Shown here: piece by piece, positions 36,320 to 48,387 of the stretch
Layout of the letters: each line of letters begins with the position of its first letter
Numbering within the stretch: position 1 is the stretch's first letter
NCBI GenBank assembly: GCA_963422465.1
Contig: OY730171.1
Location: forward strand, 2,232,001 to 2,296,000
From: Lichina pygmaea
Taxonomy: Eukaryota; Ascomycota; Lichinomycetes; Lichinales; Lichinaceae
Direction: 5' to 3'
Length of the DNA: 64,000 bases
Program-made: the position numbers and the translations under genes
Notes under the pieces: model-generated
The model's database searches: none
The model's input: only the letters and a program-made list of their open reading frames with translations
What the model was told of the DNA's origin: nothing

Positions 36320-37130
36320 CCCAGCACTTGAGCTATACTTCTTCTGCTGGACCTTGACATTTCAGAGAACCACTCTTTGTTGTCACCCACTTCACCCATG
36401 GCCAGTATAGCTTAATGGCATTCAGATCTGGTGAGTTGCCTGGCTAGTCCAAGCACTCAAGGCTGTACTTTCCAAAAAAGCAAGGTTATGCAGGGAAACA
36501 TGAGGTGTTGCTCTGTCCTCTTACATAATTGTCGTGGGTTAATCCTTCTAGCATTCCTGAGTGAAGGGTAGGAGCTTCTGGTGTAGGATGATCTTGCTGT
36601 ATCAATACTAATCAATTTCTCTTTTGCCTTGTTGTACAACTTTACCTTTTTTGGCTGTGAAGTGCCACTAGGGTGTCTATCCTGCAGGCTTTTGTCGGAG
36701 ATCACAATCTCTCTTGCAATTTCTGCTGCTGACATCTCTCAGGATTCATGGGTTGCTTGTACAAGCTCTAGTATCTGCTTCTCCTTCTCCTTGTCTATCA
36801 CTTCAGGCCGGCCAGTCTTTGGCGCATCCTGCACATGTTCTGCTGTGATCTGCTTACAGACTGATAGGTTGAATCCTTGCTCTCTGGCCTTTCTGCAGAG
36901 TTGTGTGATCTGCGACAAGGATATTCCAGTAATACTGCTGATTTCAGCATGAGACTTACCTTCTTCAGCGAGAGTAAGAGTCTGGACTCAGTCTGCAACA
37001 GTGTAGTTCTTTGTCTTCAGCATTTTGTGGGTGAGTTGATCAAATTGGTCGAGTCGGTCAAGTTGGTTGGTCGAGGATCAGCTTTCTACCGTGGTTTACC
37101 CGAAAATTCATGAGACCACCAAAAGTATTG
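36320..37130 (-). pseudogene. Tc1/mariner-type transposase relic
   Basis: Read on the minus strand from a putative ATG at 37022-37020, an N-terminal helix-turn-helix region (YTVAD, LAEEGKSHAEISSITGISLS) is followed by KTGRPEVIDKEKEKQILELV and EMSAAEIAREIVISDKSLQD. The C-terminal motif is (W)PGNSPDLNAIKLYWPW (about 36440-36395), a hallmark of the Tc1/mariner DDE/D transposases. In-frame stops (about 36990, 36737, 36505 and 36446, the last TGG to TAG) and frame changes make it inactive. Its C-terminal end is cut at 36320 by LnB-J. The right terminal region probably lies within 37085-37190, but inverted repeats could not be paired because the left end is outside the window. Confidence 0.75.
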
Positions 37131-37139
37131 AGCCGGCAA

Positions 37140-37620
37140 TACTTTGCGAACGAACTTACGTACAGTACGTAGAAAAGGTCCTCCACAAGCTGAGATATCG
37201 CCCTTGCATGTGACCCCGCTCGAAACTGCTGTATCTCAAAGGTACACCTTACTCAGCAGACTACCAACCATGGACTCCTCAATGAATCTACAAGTACGTA
37301 CGTACCGTAAAGCTTTCTGTAAGTAGCTACCGGTAGTTCATAACCCAGGACTTGATCAAGCTACATACGTACTTGAAGTAGCACAAAGTGGATTGAATTA
37401 TCTGGTCAAACCTCTGCAAAAAGAGGTGGATCATCTCACACGAGTACAATCTCCTTCCTAAGTATTATCCGGTCTTCCTCAGTGGCTCTTTGTGTACATG
37501 AACAGTTGGTCATTGGTAACTCCCACCTCGCCCAACAGACAAACCCCAGCAAGCCAGTGACGAGAGGAGGCGCCCACCGCTCAGCATCAGAGATAGGCTC
37601 GATCTCAAAGGCCGAAGGAT
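37140..37620. other. Spacer between mariner relic and retropepsin-like gene
   Basis: Contains several short tacgtacgtac-type runs (37150-37320), which may be terminal sequence of the mariner element or simple sequence. A 63-codon minus-strand frame (37627-37436) overlaps the end of the neighbouring gene but matches nothing I recognise. No RNA gene is seen. Confidence 0.5.
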
Positions 37621-38793
37621 TCACCATGGCATGTTCGACGGCAGCACTCTACACAACTCGACCTTGGTGGTGCTGACGTATAGGTTGGTGTTGCCTGGCG
37701 CGGTCGCGAAATAGAGCTTGTTGCGAATGTTGCGGCCCGATAGCCGGGTCGTACTACCCTCCGCGGAGATCAGAGCATTCTCCACGATCCAGTCGGTGAA
37801 TGGCTGACTAAATGCATCCAGAAGGCGAACTTCAATCAGAAGAGACAAGCGGGAGGCGGTGCCGTTGGCAGTCTCTATCTCAACGTTATTAAGCCAGCCC
37901 GAATAGTCAGTGAGCCGATTCCCCGGAAACAGAACCTCAACGTCTTCGTGGAGGATAGAATGTACCGAGCTGCCGGTGTCGTTCATCACCTTGACGTTCG
38001 CAATCTTGTCGTGGGAGCTCAATGTCGATACCAGTCGCATCTGCATTGGGATCTGATGTCCGAGGGCACAGGCTCATGAGGCTATGCTTCCCCCAGCTGA
38101 AAAAGGGAGTAGCGGTCGATGTAGAGACGTACCATGTGACACTGACCATCAGACATCGGATAGACTGCAGACTGGCTGTGCTGATATGCACGGCCCTAGA
38201 GATCTGATGTTAGATCCACTTCTGCACATCCAGCAGGATTCATCGGCCTCAAGGACCAGAGGACTGCTTACCTCGGTCCACACGGGAGAACCACGTTTGA
38301 TCTGGTCGATTTCGACGACTTTTCCTTTTTGAATGTAGATCAGAGCGTCGTTCAGTTGAATCAGCTCCTGCTCATACAGGTCAATTGCCTTGAGAATGTT
38401 GACCTTCTGATCTGGAGGACACAGCTCGTCGGTGAGCATTGTCTTTAGCACGTCGATCCGTTTCTGAACCGGTGACTTTTGTTTGGTGCCATCCGTTTGA
38501 GCGTCATGAGGATCCGGTCTTGCCACGTCGACGACGTCCCTGTCGAAGCCAAGGTCCTCGAGGTAGTCCGCCAGGCCCTCAGATTTTTGTGCCCGGGCAT
38601 TCCAGATTGCATTCCTTCGTGCGCCCTCATCGTCTGCGAGCTTTGGTGGCAAGCTTGGTGGCGACTTGCTCACCTTTGCTTGCAGTTTGCTCACCTTTGC
38701 TGGCGACTTGCTCGCCTTTGGTAGCGACTTGCTCACCCTTGCTGGCGGCTTGCTCACCTTCGCTGGCGACTTGTTTGCCTTTGACGGGGACAT
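37621..38793 (-). CDS. Retropepsin-like host protein, probable (model incomplete)
   Basis: Exon 1 (38793-38272) encodes a low-complexity SPAKVSK-type N-terminus, then a helical region (PVQKRIDVLKTMLTDELCPP, YEQELIQLNDALIYIQKG). A likely intron lies at 38271-38196 (gtaagc...ctag, with ctaac upstream of the acceptor). The C-terminal frame (38046-37621) carries VKVMNDTGSS, the Asp-Thr-Gly-Ser motif of aspartic proteases, and RLSGRNIRNKLYFATAPGN. This resembles uncharacterised fungal proteins with a retropepsin fold; that assignment is from memory. The frames between 38195 and 38046 do not join simply, so there is either another short intron or a decayed gene. It may be a domesticated protease, but no LTR or pol is adjacent. 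Confidence 0.55.
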
Positions 38794-40024
38794 GCTTGCT
38801 TGTTTAGAAATAGCTATTGCCTCGATTAGAAAGCAGTTTGGAGGAAAACATCATATTCTTATATGATACTCTCCAGTCACCGTACCGGGGATGAAACTGA
38901 GAGCATAGTCCCTGGCATTGTCGAAGGGGCCGCATCCGTAAAAGGGTGCTGCCGTTCTGGACGACAGACCCGCTCAGACCTCGAGTCCATCGGAAGAGGC
39001 AGTCTCTCAAGCACGTAGACGGTGTTCATGTTCGGCCAGAATGGGCGCGTATTGTTGTTGTACGGGAATGGCTAGCAGTGCCGCTATTGTCGCCCTAACG
39101 AAGACGTCTCGCTTTTGCTATGAAAGCGCTTCTCGCCAAAGAAGATGGACAAGATAGCCAAGTACCCCATGCTCATGAAACAAAGAAAAGACATCGATAT
39201 CGACATGCAGAGGGTGGCACATGCAACTCTCTATTACTGCATCAGTTCAACAGAGGCAATCTGGTATCGCTGTTTTGGTCATTGATATGACCGGGAAGAG
39301 GGTCATCAATATCACGTACGTATGTGCAATACATGCCTCATTGTACAATCTGTACGAATGTAGCTTGAGTACTGTAACACCAAACGCCATCAATCAGCTT
39401 CTGGTTGCGGAAATGGACGACGTCGAAGCTCGGGATAAAGGAGTTCACTACGCTAGCCGCTTGCGGCAACAGCGATCAACATATTCCGGTTTAGCGAGCC
39501 TTCAGCCTAACATCAGGGTATCTTTCCACTGCCCTCCTACGGTGGTGTTGAGGAAGCCCCCCAAGCACTAGGCATCAAAGCCCTAACCTCCCGCAACCAC
39601 CCGCGCAAACACCGAAAGGGCTGAAAACATCAGACAACAGCCCTCTTTTGACCATTGTGATGTAAAGCCCGTCTTGAGGACGTGCAATGAACGAGAAATC
39701 TCTATGTACCATGAGTGAAAGAAGTCCGGCGGATGGCACCGTACTGTCTTCTTGTCAGATGCATCAAGACTCTAGATGTGTCTTATCTGCCCTCGTGCAA
39801 ATCCCATTAAAAGATAGTTGAGGTCCACTTAGCCCTACGTATCCCCTGCAGTCCATCCCACTGATAGATGAGAGGCGACGATGATATAAGCAATCGTAGA
39901 TCCAGCGAGTAAATATATCCACAGCGATGAGTAACCTGCGAATGCGTATGTGCAAGGACCACTGCATCGAAGTACGAGTACTGCAGGTGCTCTGGCCAGG
40001 GTTACAACAGCCAACAAAGAAGGT
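38794..40024. other. Host-type intergenic region
   Basis: Balanced GC and intact CpG, unlike the repeats. A plus-strand frame of 116 codons (39221-39571) and a minus-strand frame of 68 codons (39010-38804) are open but match no family I know and lack obvious domain features. Upstream regulatory sequence of the retropepsin-like gene should lie in the first few hundred bases. No tRNA or transposon ends were seen. Confidence 0.4.
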
Positions 40025-41929
40025 CTAGAGGCTGTCCTCGCGCCACCGACTTCGCACCCGCTGCCAGCCTTCCTTCTCGGCCTTGCCACCCGACTTCTCA
40101 AGACCCATGCCCCGCTCGATCCATTCTCGACTCCCCATCTCGCTCAGCCGACTGAGGGCCCGAGCAAAGGCAAAGCGTTCCTCGTCGCCGGAGAAGAGGT
40201 TGCTCGTCTTGAGCATCTCCAGATTCATGCCCAGATCGTCCACGAGCGACCGCATCATGTTATCGACATCTGTGCCCTCTCCCTCAGCCACGAGCCCGGT
40301 CCGTTTTCCTCCCTCGACGACGTCACGCAGCTCCCCTTGCGAGATGAAGAGCTGCGTGAGCGGGACGGCGGACGTCAGCACAAGTCTGGCCTGGTCACGT
40401 CAGCACGTCTCCAATGTCCACGCTCATGTCTGGACTGCATCGACGAACCCTGCTCTCGTAGACGGTATCGACAAAGGTGATGAAACGCCGGGCCAGATCT
40501 CGCTGCTTGTGCGTCATCCCCGTGATATCGGTGACGATGAAGGCGTCGTACCATCTCATCAGCTCGAGATAATCGGCGGCACTCGTGGGTCGCCCGATGA
40601 GTTCGTCGAAGCGAAACATGGCCGCGCTCCCGCTTGCACGCGGGACGAAGACATCGCGGCCCCAAACCTGGTGGTAGGCTGAGTGTGGTGGGTCGTGTTC
40701 AAAGTCGCCGAGAAAGGCGAACCACTTCTCGGCGTGGGTCGAGGCAGCTTTGTCCAGCGGAATATGATAGACTCCCGAAGCCGGCCGGGGGATCTTCCGA
40801 TAGTCCGTACGCGAATCAAGGTTTATGACGCGCAGGCGTGCCTTGAGCAAAGTTATGCAGGGGATGAAGGACTCCCGCTGGATGCCGTTCTTGTACAGCT
40901 CGTCAGGGTGTCGGTTTGAGGTGGTCACAAGAACCACACCGTACGACATCAGACCTTCAAGTAGCCTGTTCGTCACCATCAGAGGGTGGTGACTTCAAGA
41001 TCTCGAGACAAAGGGGTGATAAGTGCCTTTTTAGGATCATGGCATCGGCCACGTCGGTGCACTGGAACTCATCGAAGCAGAGCACACTGCTCTGGGCCGC
41101 AACGTCCGCCGTCACAGAGGGTAGCGCATCAAAGTCCATCCCATGCTTCATTCTCTTCGCGTGCATTCGTCTGTGGACATCTTGCATGAAGCTGTGAAAA
41201 TGGATCCGCGTCCTGTGAATGATATTGGCGGGGAGGGTATCGAAGAAAATGTCCATCAGCATCGTCTTTCCACTACCGACATCGCCGTGCATGTAAAGAC
41301 CTTTGGGGAGGCTTTCTGGTACTGGACTAGCGTGGTGGGTCCGTCTGCGGCCAAAAAGGGAGGCCCAAAACGAGCTAGGCGGCCGGTTCGACGCATCGGG
41401 ATCTAGTGGGACGACTTGTGGAGGATGATATTGTTCCAGTTCATCGTGTAGATGCTGGAGACTCTGAACAATGCCTATCTGGATTCGTCAGTGGAATACG
41501 CACATCATACTAGAATCGGACACGACAAACTTCTTTGATGTGAGTCGTCCCTCAGCTGCCCCGACTCGATTCGTTCATTGTACTCGATCAACGGTCCGCG
41601 ATGCGCCACATCGACTACGAGCAAGTTGGCTCATCAGCCTCTGTCGTTTGGCGAGCTCCATATCCGTTTTCCAGGCGACTCGTCATAATCGTACCATTGC
41701 TGATTGCGGCGTAACGTCTTTGTACGGGCTTGACGTCCGGCGGATAAGCCTGGGGTCTATGGCTTCTACGACCCCTCGAGCTGTGCGTTATTGGCTCTGG
41801 TGGCAAGCGGGGGCATCGCAATGCCCAGGTCGCTGTTGATCTCGCGTTATGGAGAAGACATCTCGTCTGACATTTGCCTAGAACGGAGAAGTTGTGTGTC
41901 CGAATTACCCTATGTGGCGAGGCGGACAT
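40025..41929 (-). CDS. AFG1: AFG1/LACE1-family mitochondrial AAA ATPase
   Basis: Five exons: 41929-41695, 41614-41531, 41474-41027, 40965-40449 and 40390-40025. They total 1650 nt, 549 residues, and all joins keep frame. Introns are 80, 56, 61 and 58 nt. Residues 1-80 are Arg/Ser-rich with few acidic residues, consistent with a mitochondrial presequence. GPLIEYNERIESGQLRDD is the family's N-terminal signature. Walker A is GDVGSGKT (about 170-177), Walker B LCFDE (about 238-242), followed by VTTSNR and GIQRESFIPCI. The C-terminus has RLVLTSAVPLTQLF and FAFARALSRLSEMGSREW. In yeast and animals the family sits at the mitochondrial inner membrane and helps degrade or handle respiratory-chain subunits. 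Intron 3 begins with GC. It is a single-copy host gene and looks intact. Confidence 0.94.
40966..41026 (-). other. AFG1: GC-AG intron of AFG1
   Basis: 61 nt intron with donor AAG|gcactt and acceptor gaacag|GC. Splicing here restores DAMILKRLLEGLMSYGVVLV, exactly the expected family sequence across the Walker B to sensor region. The one GT donor candidate nearby gives the wrong frame. Confidence 0.85.
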
Positions 41930-42395
41930 GTCAAAAGAATGTGGCTTCTGGGCGAGGTTCCGGCAAGATTGAAAGGTATAGCACCATCTTCCTTCATGGA
42001 ATCATCAAGGAAAACACGATCATCGAAGTACAAGCCAGCCCCCGCTGGCAACTGACAAGAGTCTTGTTTACGGAAGGTACATCAGCATATACTCGTACTT
42101 CCGACTGGTGGGTTGCCGGACACACAGCGATCATGTGATCTGTTAGCCTGGATGACTAAGCAGACTATGTGACCTGTGACATACTACCAGAGAGATCTTT
42201 TAATTCTCAGTAGTCTGATCACCACCAGACAAATCTATCTTATCAGGTTTATAGTTGTACTTTCAAAACTCTTCCCAGTACACTCATAACCACATCACTC
42301 AAGGACCATCAGTAATTGGTAATTGGTATTCCTACTCTATTCTAGTGCTAGTTATCTAGACTATACTAGGTGTAAGAGGGTGGAGCCTGATAGTG
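41930..42395. other. AFG1 upstream region and repeat-derived spacer
   Basis: The first roughly 200 bases are host-like and should contain the AFG1 promoter; no clear TATA box was identified. From about 42140 the sequence becomes AT-rich and repeat-like. The element Chr2-C begins at 42396. No gene is recognised. Confidence 0.5.
42264..42312 (+). repeat. Scrap of LnA-like LINE 5' end
   Basis: Shares the 5' terminal pattern of LnA-I and LnA-H: aaaactcttcccag, then about 25 divergent bases, then tcaaggaccatca. It is only about 45 bp long, with no ORF. It could be a LINE variant's 5' end or a shared short repeat. Confidence 0.5.
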
Positions 42396-43104
42396 TGTTA
42401 CGACCCAGGAGGAACACAGTCTTTATACTCACAGAAAGCAGCAGACAGGATACTGGACAGAAGTACCAGGCCGCATAACACGGGAAGCAGTCACGTGACT
42501 GGCGAGACTGACCAGGGGTTGCTCGCCGCAGCATACATATGCGTGAGCAAAGTGAGCAGAGCTCGCCCAGCTCGCCGCAGCATGCATGAACAGTGAGCAA
42601 AGTGAGCAGAGCTCGCCCAGCTCACTGCAGCATGCATGAACAAGTGAGCAAAGTGAGCAGAGCTCACCCAGCTTGCCACAGTGTGCATGAACAAGTGAGC
42701 AAAGTGAGCAGAGCTCACCCAGCTCGCCGCAGCGTGCATGAACAGTGAGCAAAGTGAGCAGAGCTCACCGATCTCACCGAGTGAGCAAAGTGAGCAGAGC
42801 TCACCGATCTCACTGAGTGAGCAAAGTGAGCAGAGCTCACTGTGCTCACGAACTGAGCACTATATAGTCCAGTGATAGTTCTCTTATGGAACAATCATCT
42901 TCAACTCATGTTGTGATCCAGACAACTAGATCTACTTCAATACAATCCTTTTGTACAAAGCTATTGATCAGGTGTCACCACCACCACATTCCACCAAACC
43001 ACTTCGCACTCCTTGACACTCCTCTCCTGCGAGAACTAACCCACCTTCCACATCTCACCCTTAATCCTATACTCAGATAGGACAGCACAGTACAGACCAC
43101 AACA
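42396..43104 (+). repeat. 5' LTR of Chr2-C (subfamily 2b)
   Basis: 709 bp. A tandem block of roughly 50 bp units rich in gtgagcaaagtgagcag and catgcatga occupies 42520-42750, followed by two extra 36 bp units (42750-42825) absent from the 3' LTR. The sense TATATAG is at 42861-42867. The segment tcttcaa (42898-42904), which can pair with the priming site, lies 37 nt downstream of the TATA start. Confidence 0.93.
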
Positions 43105-46100
43105 CTTTGAAGACCCTCAAGGATGAGTACCTCAGGAGCAACCAACCCCAACTTCCCAGATGGAAAGATTAGTGTTGCCAAGCCAGACCTGTTCTACGGT
43201 GAAAGAAACAAGGTCAACGACTGGCTTATGCAACTCCAAGTCTACTTTCAATTCCAACCAGAGACGAAGCTGCCTAAGGAAAAGTGGCCCCTCTTCGCAA
43301 CCACTTACATGAGGAGTAATACTTATCAATAGATCAAGCCCTACGTCAACAAACATCTCTCAGGAAACAGAGACCACAACAGCACAACAGAATAGATGAC
43401 AAAATGGATGTGATTCAAGGACAAGATCAAAAGGATTCTTGGACTATCTAACAAAGACAAAGTAGCTATACGAATGATCCAGCACATCAAACAACAACAC
43501 TCAGCCACAGAGTACACCACACAGTTCAAACAATACTCAGTACTGACTGACTGGGACAACAACACCCTGATGGTCATGTACTGACATAGACTCAAGGAAA
43601 ACATGAAGGATGAAATCACCTTTGACAGACAAGTGGTTGACACACTGGACAAACTCATCACACAAGCAATCAACATCAACAACAAATTATTCAAGCGAGC
43701 GATAGAGAAATGCCATGACAGAGGATACAGCTACCCCGCATGGCATGTGAGCAACCACTACAAGCTGCCTAACAAGGCACTGCCACATGACCCATATGGC
43801 TATGCACCCATGGAACTGGATGCAGTCCACCACAAGAGAAGGTTCACTAAGGGAAGGAACAACAAAAAGAGGAAAGCACTGAAGTGCTATACCTGTGGCA
43901 AGCTAGGCCACATAGTGAAAGACTGTTGTTCAAAGAACAAGGTGCACTGACAGCAACTTAATACGCTCAACGGAGACTGGAATGTCATCAAGCCAGAGGA
44001 CTCAACAGAAGAGGCTCAGCTATCCCTTGAACAATAGGACAACTACAATCAGACATTGGAAGCAGCCCACCAACTGGCAACATCAGGAGGTAAGGAGCCA
44101 CCAGAACAGACAGGTCAGGACAAGAGACAGGAGCCCTTAACCACCTCTGATAGGGACTGAGACAAACCCATGTCTATCAAAGAAGAAATACTACAAGGAA
44201 GCTATGCTTACAGCATAGACCCACAAAACCTACAGCACGGTGAACTACAGTGGAGGTTTTGCACGAAGCACCACTACACCTACCATGAACAACTACAAAG
44301 GTATGGAGGACATTCACCCTACCACGCCAACTGCCACAAGCATTGGGTCAATTGTGAGAAGGATGTGTGTGAGATCCATCTTTGAGACAAACACCAACAC
44401 ACCACATTCCCCAGGCACACACATGATTAGCACGAACACCTCATGTTCCTACAGCAAGGCAACAACCACAACTGCTACATCAACAATTGGCAGTACTACC
44501 TCAAGCCTGGATGTGACAAGCATCAGCAAGACAAATTCATGAACAGATTCCTCAGAACTGATGGGAATGGCTGGACCCATTGCCCAGTCAGTGGAAAGAC
44601 ACTTCAATCAGGAAAAGACTGAACTCCCTTGTCAAGGGGTGACATCGGGAGCTCAACAACATGACCCCTAGCAACGCAAAGCACCTGTGATTACCTGTGT
44701 CACTACACACCAACACGCCAGTACGGACATACACACTTGTTGACTCTGGAGCCAGTGGGAACTACATTTTGAGACAACTTTACAACACCCTCAGCACTGG
44801 AAGAAGACGTAAGCAGCAGCCCTATCAGCTCATGATAGTAAATAGACAGACAGAGCTAGTCTGCCATGAGACACAGCCAATGGAAATAGTTACCAGACAC
44901 TATGCTGAAAGGATCCACCTTGATATTGTTGAGTTGGCCACTCAGGATATCTATTTGGGGATACCTTGGCTAAAGAAGCACAACCCAGTTATTAACTGGA
45001 GGACAGGAGTACTCATGTTTAGGAACTGCACTAACAACACAGCTCAGACCTGTTACCAGCCGCAGAAGGCATAGACAGATGAGGGAAGGAGTCCTCAGTG
45101 GAACCTCACCAACAGAAAGGACAACTCTCAAGAGAAGAGGTCTGCCTTGACAGGCACACCCCAGAACCAGGTGGCCAAACAGTCAGAGATGAAGAGAGAG
45201 GAAGTTGTTAACTCTCTGGAGATCCCTGAAGAGTACTGACCTGGGTATGATAACCTCTTTCAGGAAGAGACAACAACAGCAGTGTTGCCTAAGCACCAAC
45301 CTTGGGATTATAAGATCAAGTTGCAACCAGGGATGGAGCCAGGATTTAGACCAATTTACCAGTTATCAGAGAAAGAGCTCCAAGTACTTCGCGAGTACCT
45401 GGAGGAAAACCTGAAAAAGAGTTTCATTCGAGAATCTCAATTGCCAGCAGGATACCTGATACTATTTGCACTAAAGAAAGATGGAAGTCTTCGACTTTGT
45501 GTGGACTACAGGAAACTCAACAACATTACCATCAAGAACTGATATCTGTTGCCAAATGCGAACGAATTGCAAGACAGGATCACCCAAGCTACAATCTTCA
45601 CCAAGCTAGACTTGAAAGGAGCATACAACCTGATACGTATGAAAGAAGGAGAAGAATAGAAGACAGCCTTCAGAACCTGATACAGACACTACAAGTATCT
45701 GGTTATGCTATTCAGACTCACGAACACACCAGCAACATGTCAAGCATTGATCAACAACATCATCAGAGTACACCTGGACCAAACAGCTATTGCCTACTTG
45801 GACAACATTCTTGTCTACTCGAACACACAACAGGAACATACCAAACATGTGAAGGATGTTCTATGATGCCTACAAAAAGTAGGGCTCAAGCTCAACCTGA
45901 AGAAATGCGAGTTCAACAAACTGGAAGTTGAATTCCTCAGATACATCATAGGAATCAAAGGGATCAAGATCAACCCTGAGAAAATCAAAGTGATTCAACA
46001 ATAGCCAACACCAACATCAGTTAAGGAAGTACAAGCCTTCCTAGGATTTGCCAACTTCAACTGACAGTTCATTAAGAACTACTCACAGATAGCAACACCA

Positions 46101-47959
46101 CTGACAGAACTCACAAAGAAGGACGTGGAGTACCAGTGGACAGAGAGACAACAAAAAGTATTCCAGCAGCTCAAGAACACTTGCGCCAAGGAACCAATTC
46201 TCCTCAACTTCAAGACAGGCCAACTGACATGAATCAAGACAGATGCTTCAGATCAAGCAGTGGAAGTATGTTTATGCCAACAGGTAGACAGCAAGTGGCA
46301 CCCAGTTGCCTACTACTCACAAAAAATAACACAAGCAGAACAAAACTATGATATCCACAACAAAGAGCTACTGGCAGTTGTCAACACACTCGAACACTGG
46401 AGAGTGTACACGGAAAGCAGTTCTGAACTCACTGTTCTCACAGACCACAAGAATCTGACAATGTTCACAACAACCAAGAAGCTGAACAGACAGCAAGTCA
46501 GATGGGCTGAACTCCTAGGGTAACACAAGTTTAAGATCTTGTACACCCCCGGACAAGACAACAGGAGAGCAGACACACTAAGCTGACAAAAAGACCACAT
46601 AGAAGATGATGAATACCAAGGAACAATCTTACAGCAGGACCAGCAAGAAAATCTGGTACCTTGACCACAGATCAACAAGCTCACAGCAGAAGACACTGAA
46701 GAATTAATAAGGAACTACCACAACAATCCAGCACATGGTCACCCAGGAATCTCCAAGACCACAGACCTTATTCAACAGGCAGAGAACAATGTCATCAACC
46801 TCTGACAACATGTCACAAGCTACATCAGCAAATATCTACTGTGCCAGAAAAACAAACACAGAAGACATAAGCCATATGGAGAAGGACACCCGAACACAAT
46901 ACCAAGAGGCCTGTGAGAAGACATGTCAATAGACTTCATCACAAAGCTACCCAAGTCCAAAGACCCAGTCACAGGAATCACCTATGACTTGATTATAGTG
47001 ATAGTGGACAGATTCACAAAATATCTAATAGTGGTACTATTCAAGAAGACCCACACAGCAGAACAGTTGGGACACCTCTTACTGGACAGATTAGTCAGAG
47101 ACCACAGAGTTCCAATCATAATCATTACTGACAGAGACAAACTCTTCACATCCAACTACTGGAAGACAATCAGTGCAGCCATGGAAACAAAACCCAAAAT
47201 GTCTACAGCCTATCACCCACAAACTGACAGCCAGACAGAGTGAGCAAACCAAGTCCTGGAGACTTACTTACAGTATTACATCAACCAGACCCACAGCAAT
47301 TGGGTACAGTTATTACTGGTGACACAGCTGGCAATCAACCAGCACAGATCAGACTCAACAAAGGAATCACTATTTTTTGCCAATTTTGAACAACATGCAA
47401 ACATCAGGATGCCAAGCAGAGCTTCACCAAACACAGAGAAAGCACTCCAACATGACAAGCTCCTACAACAAACACACACGATGATGAGGCACTACCTTCA
47501 AGAGACCTCAAAAAGAATACAACATCAAATAGACAAGATATTGAAAATAGCATCTCAGCTAAAGAAGGGGGATAAAGTCTAACTCCTCACAAGAAATTGG
47601 AAAACAAAAAAACCAAAGACAAAGAAACTTGACAACATCAAGGTCAGACTATTTTTGGTTGAAGAGAAAACAGGACCAGTCAACATCAAGATACAACTAC
47701 CAAGGGATGCCAGAGTCCATCCAAACTTTCACATATCAATGATTGAACCAGCTGACCAGAGCACAGCCTTGCAGGAAACATTTCATTATCAACCTGAAGA
47801 AGAACAAGAGTTCGAAGTTGAACAGATCCTGGCTAGAAAAGATCAGCAATACCTTGTCAAGTGGAAAGGATACCCAGACTTGGAAAATACCTGGGAACCA
47901 CTCAAGAACCTCGCAAACTGCCAGCTTCTTCTGCGACAGTTTTGGTAGGAGCAGGACTG

Positions 47960-48327
47960 AACAGCTTGGCCTGCAGAAGGGATGTGTCAATGACTGATCA
48001 AGTCAAATCCTCACTATCCGACTCCATCTCTTTCACCAAGCACTGAAGCTTCTGCCTTGCACAGACCTTGGCACCCTCCAACACCTTTCACTTCTGAGAC
48101 AGACAAGCCTGCACTATGGCAAGTTGTTCAAAGAGTGTGTTGTGTGTTGCCTTGTCAGTGGCCACATCCTCACAGAGGTTGTCCCAGGACATGTTCAGAG
48201 ATTCCCAGGACACAGAGACACAAGACCTTCCACGCTGAGTGCACACAGCACATTTCAACTTATTGTCTTCTCCCAGCATCTGGAAGCACAGACAACTACA
48301 GAGAACACAAAAGTCGCAGGGCTTGCA
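47960..48327 (-). pseudogene. Antisense Zn2Cys6 ORF relic of Chr2-C
   Basis: Minus-strand frame next to the 3' LTR, convergent with pol. The six cysteines in C-x2-C-x6-C-x11-C-x2-C-x6-C spacing are all present despite many substitutions relative to Chr2-B, including changes between the cysteines. It is a fossil and not open over its full length. Confidence 0.72.
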
Positions 48328-48387
48328 CATGACTTTGGAGGTATGACCAGATTTCATCAAGATGATGAAAGATGGAGAGGAGGATAG

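Noticed and set aside
39221-39571. 116-codon frame as a host gene
   Set aside because: No recognised domain, no clear promoter or intron signals, and length compatible with chance. Left as an unannotated frame in the spacer.
40083-40682. Plus-strand frame of 199 codons over AFG1
   Set aside because: Shadow of AFG1 exons 4 and 5. It crosses an intron and has no family features.
42520-42850. Regular repeats resembling a CRISPR array
   Set aside because: Units are adjacent with no unique spacers, lie inside an LTR with TSDs, and the genome is eukaryotic.
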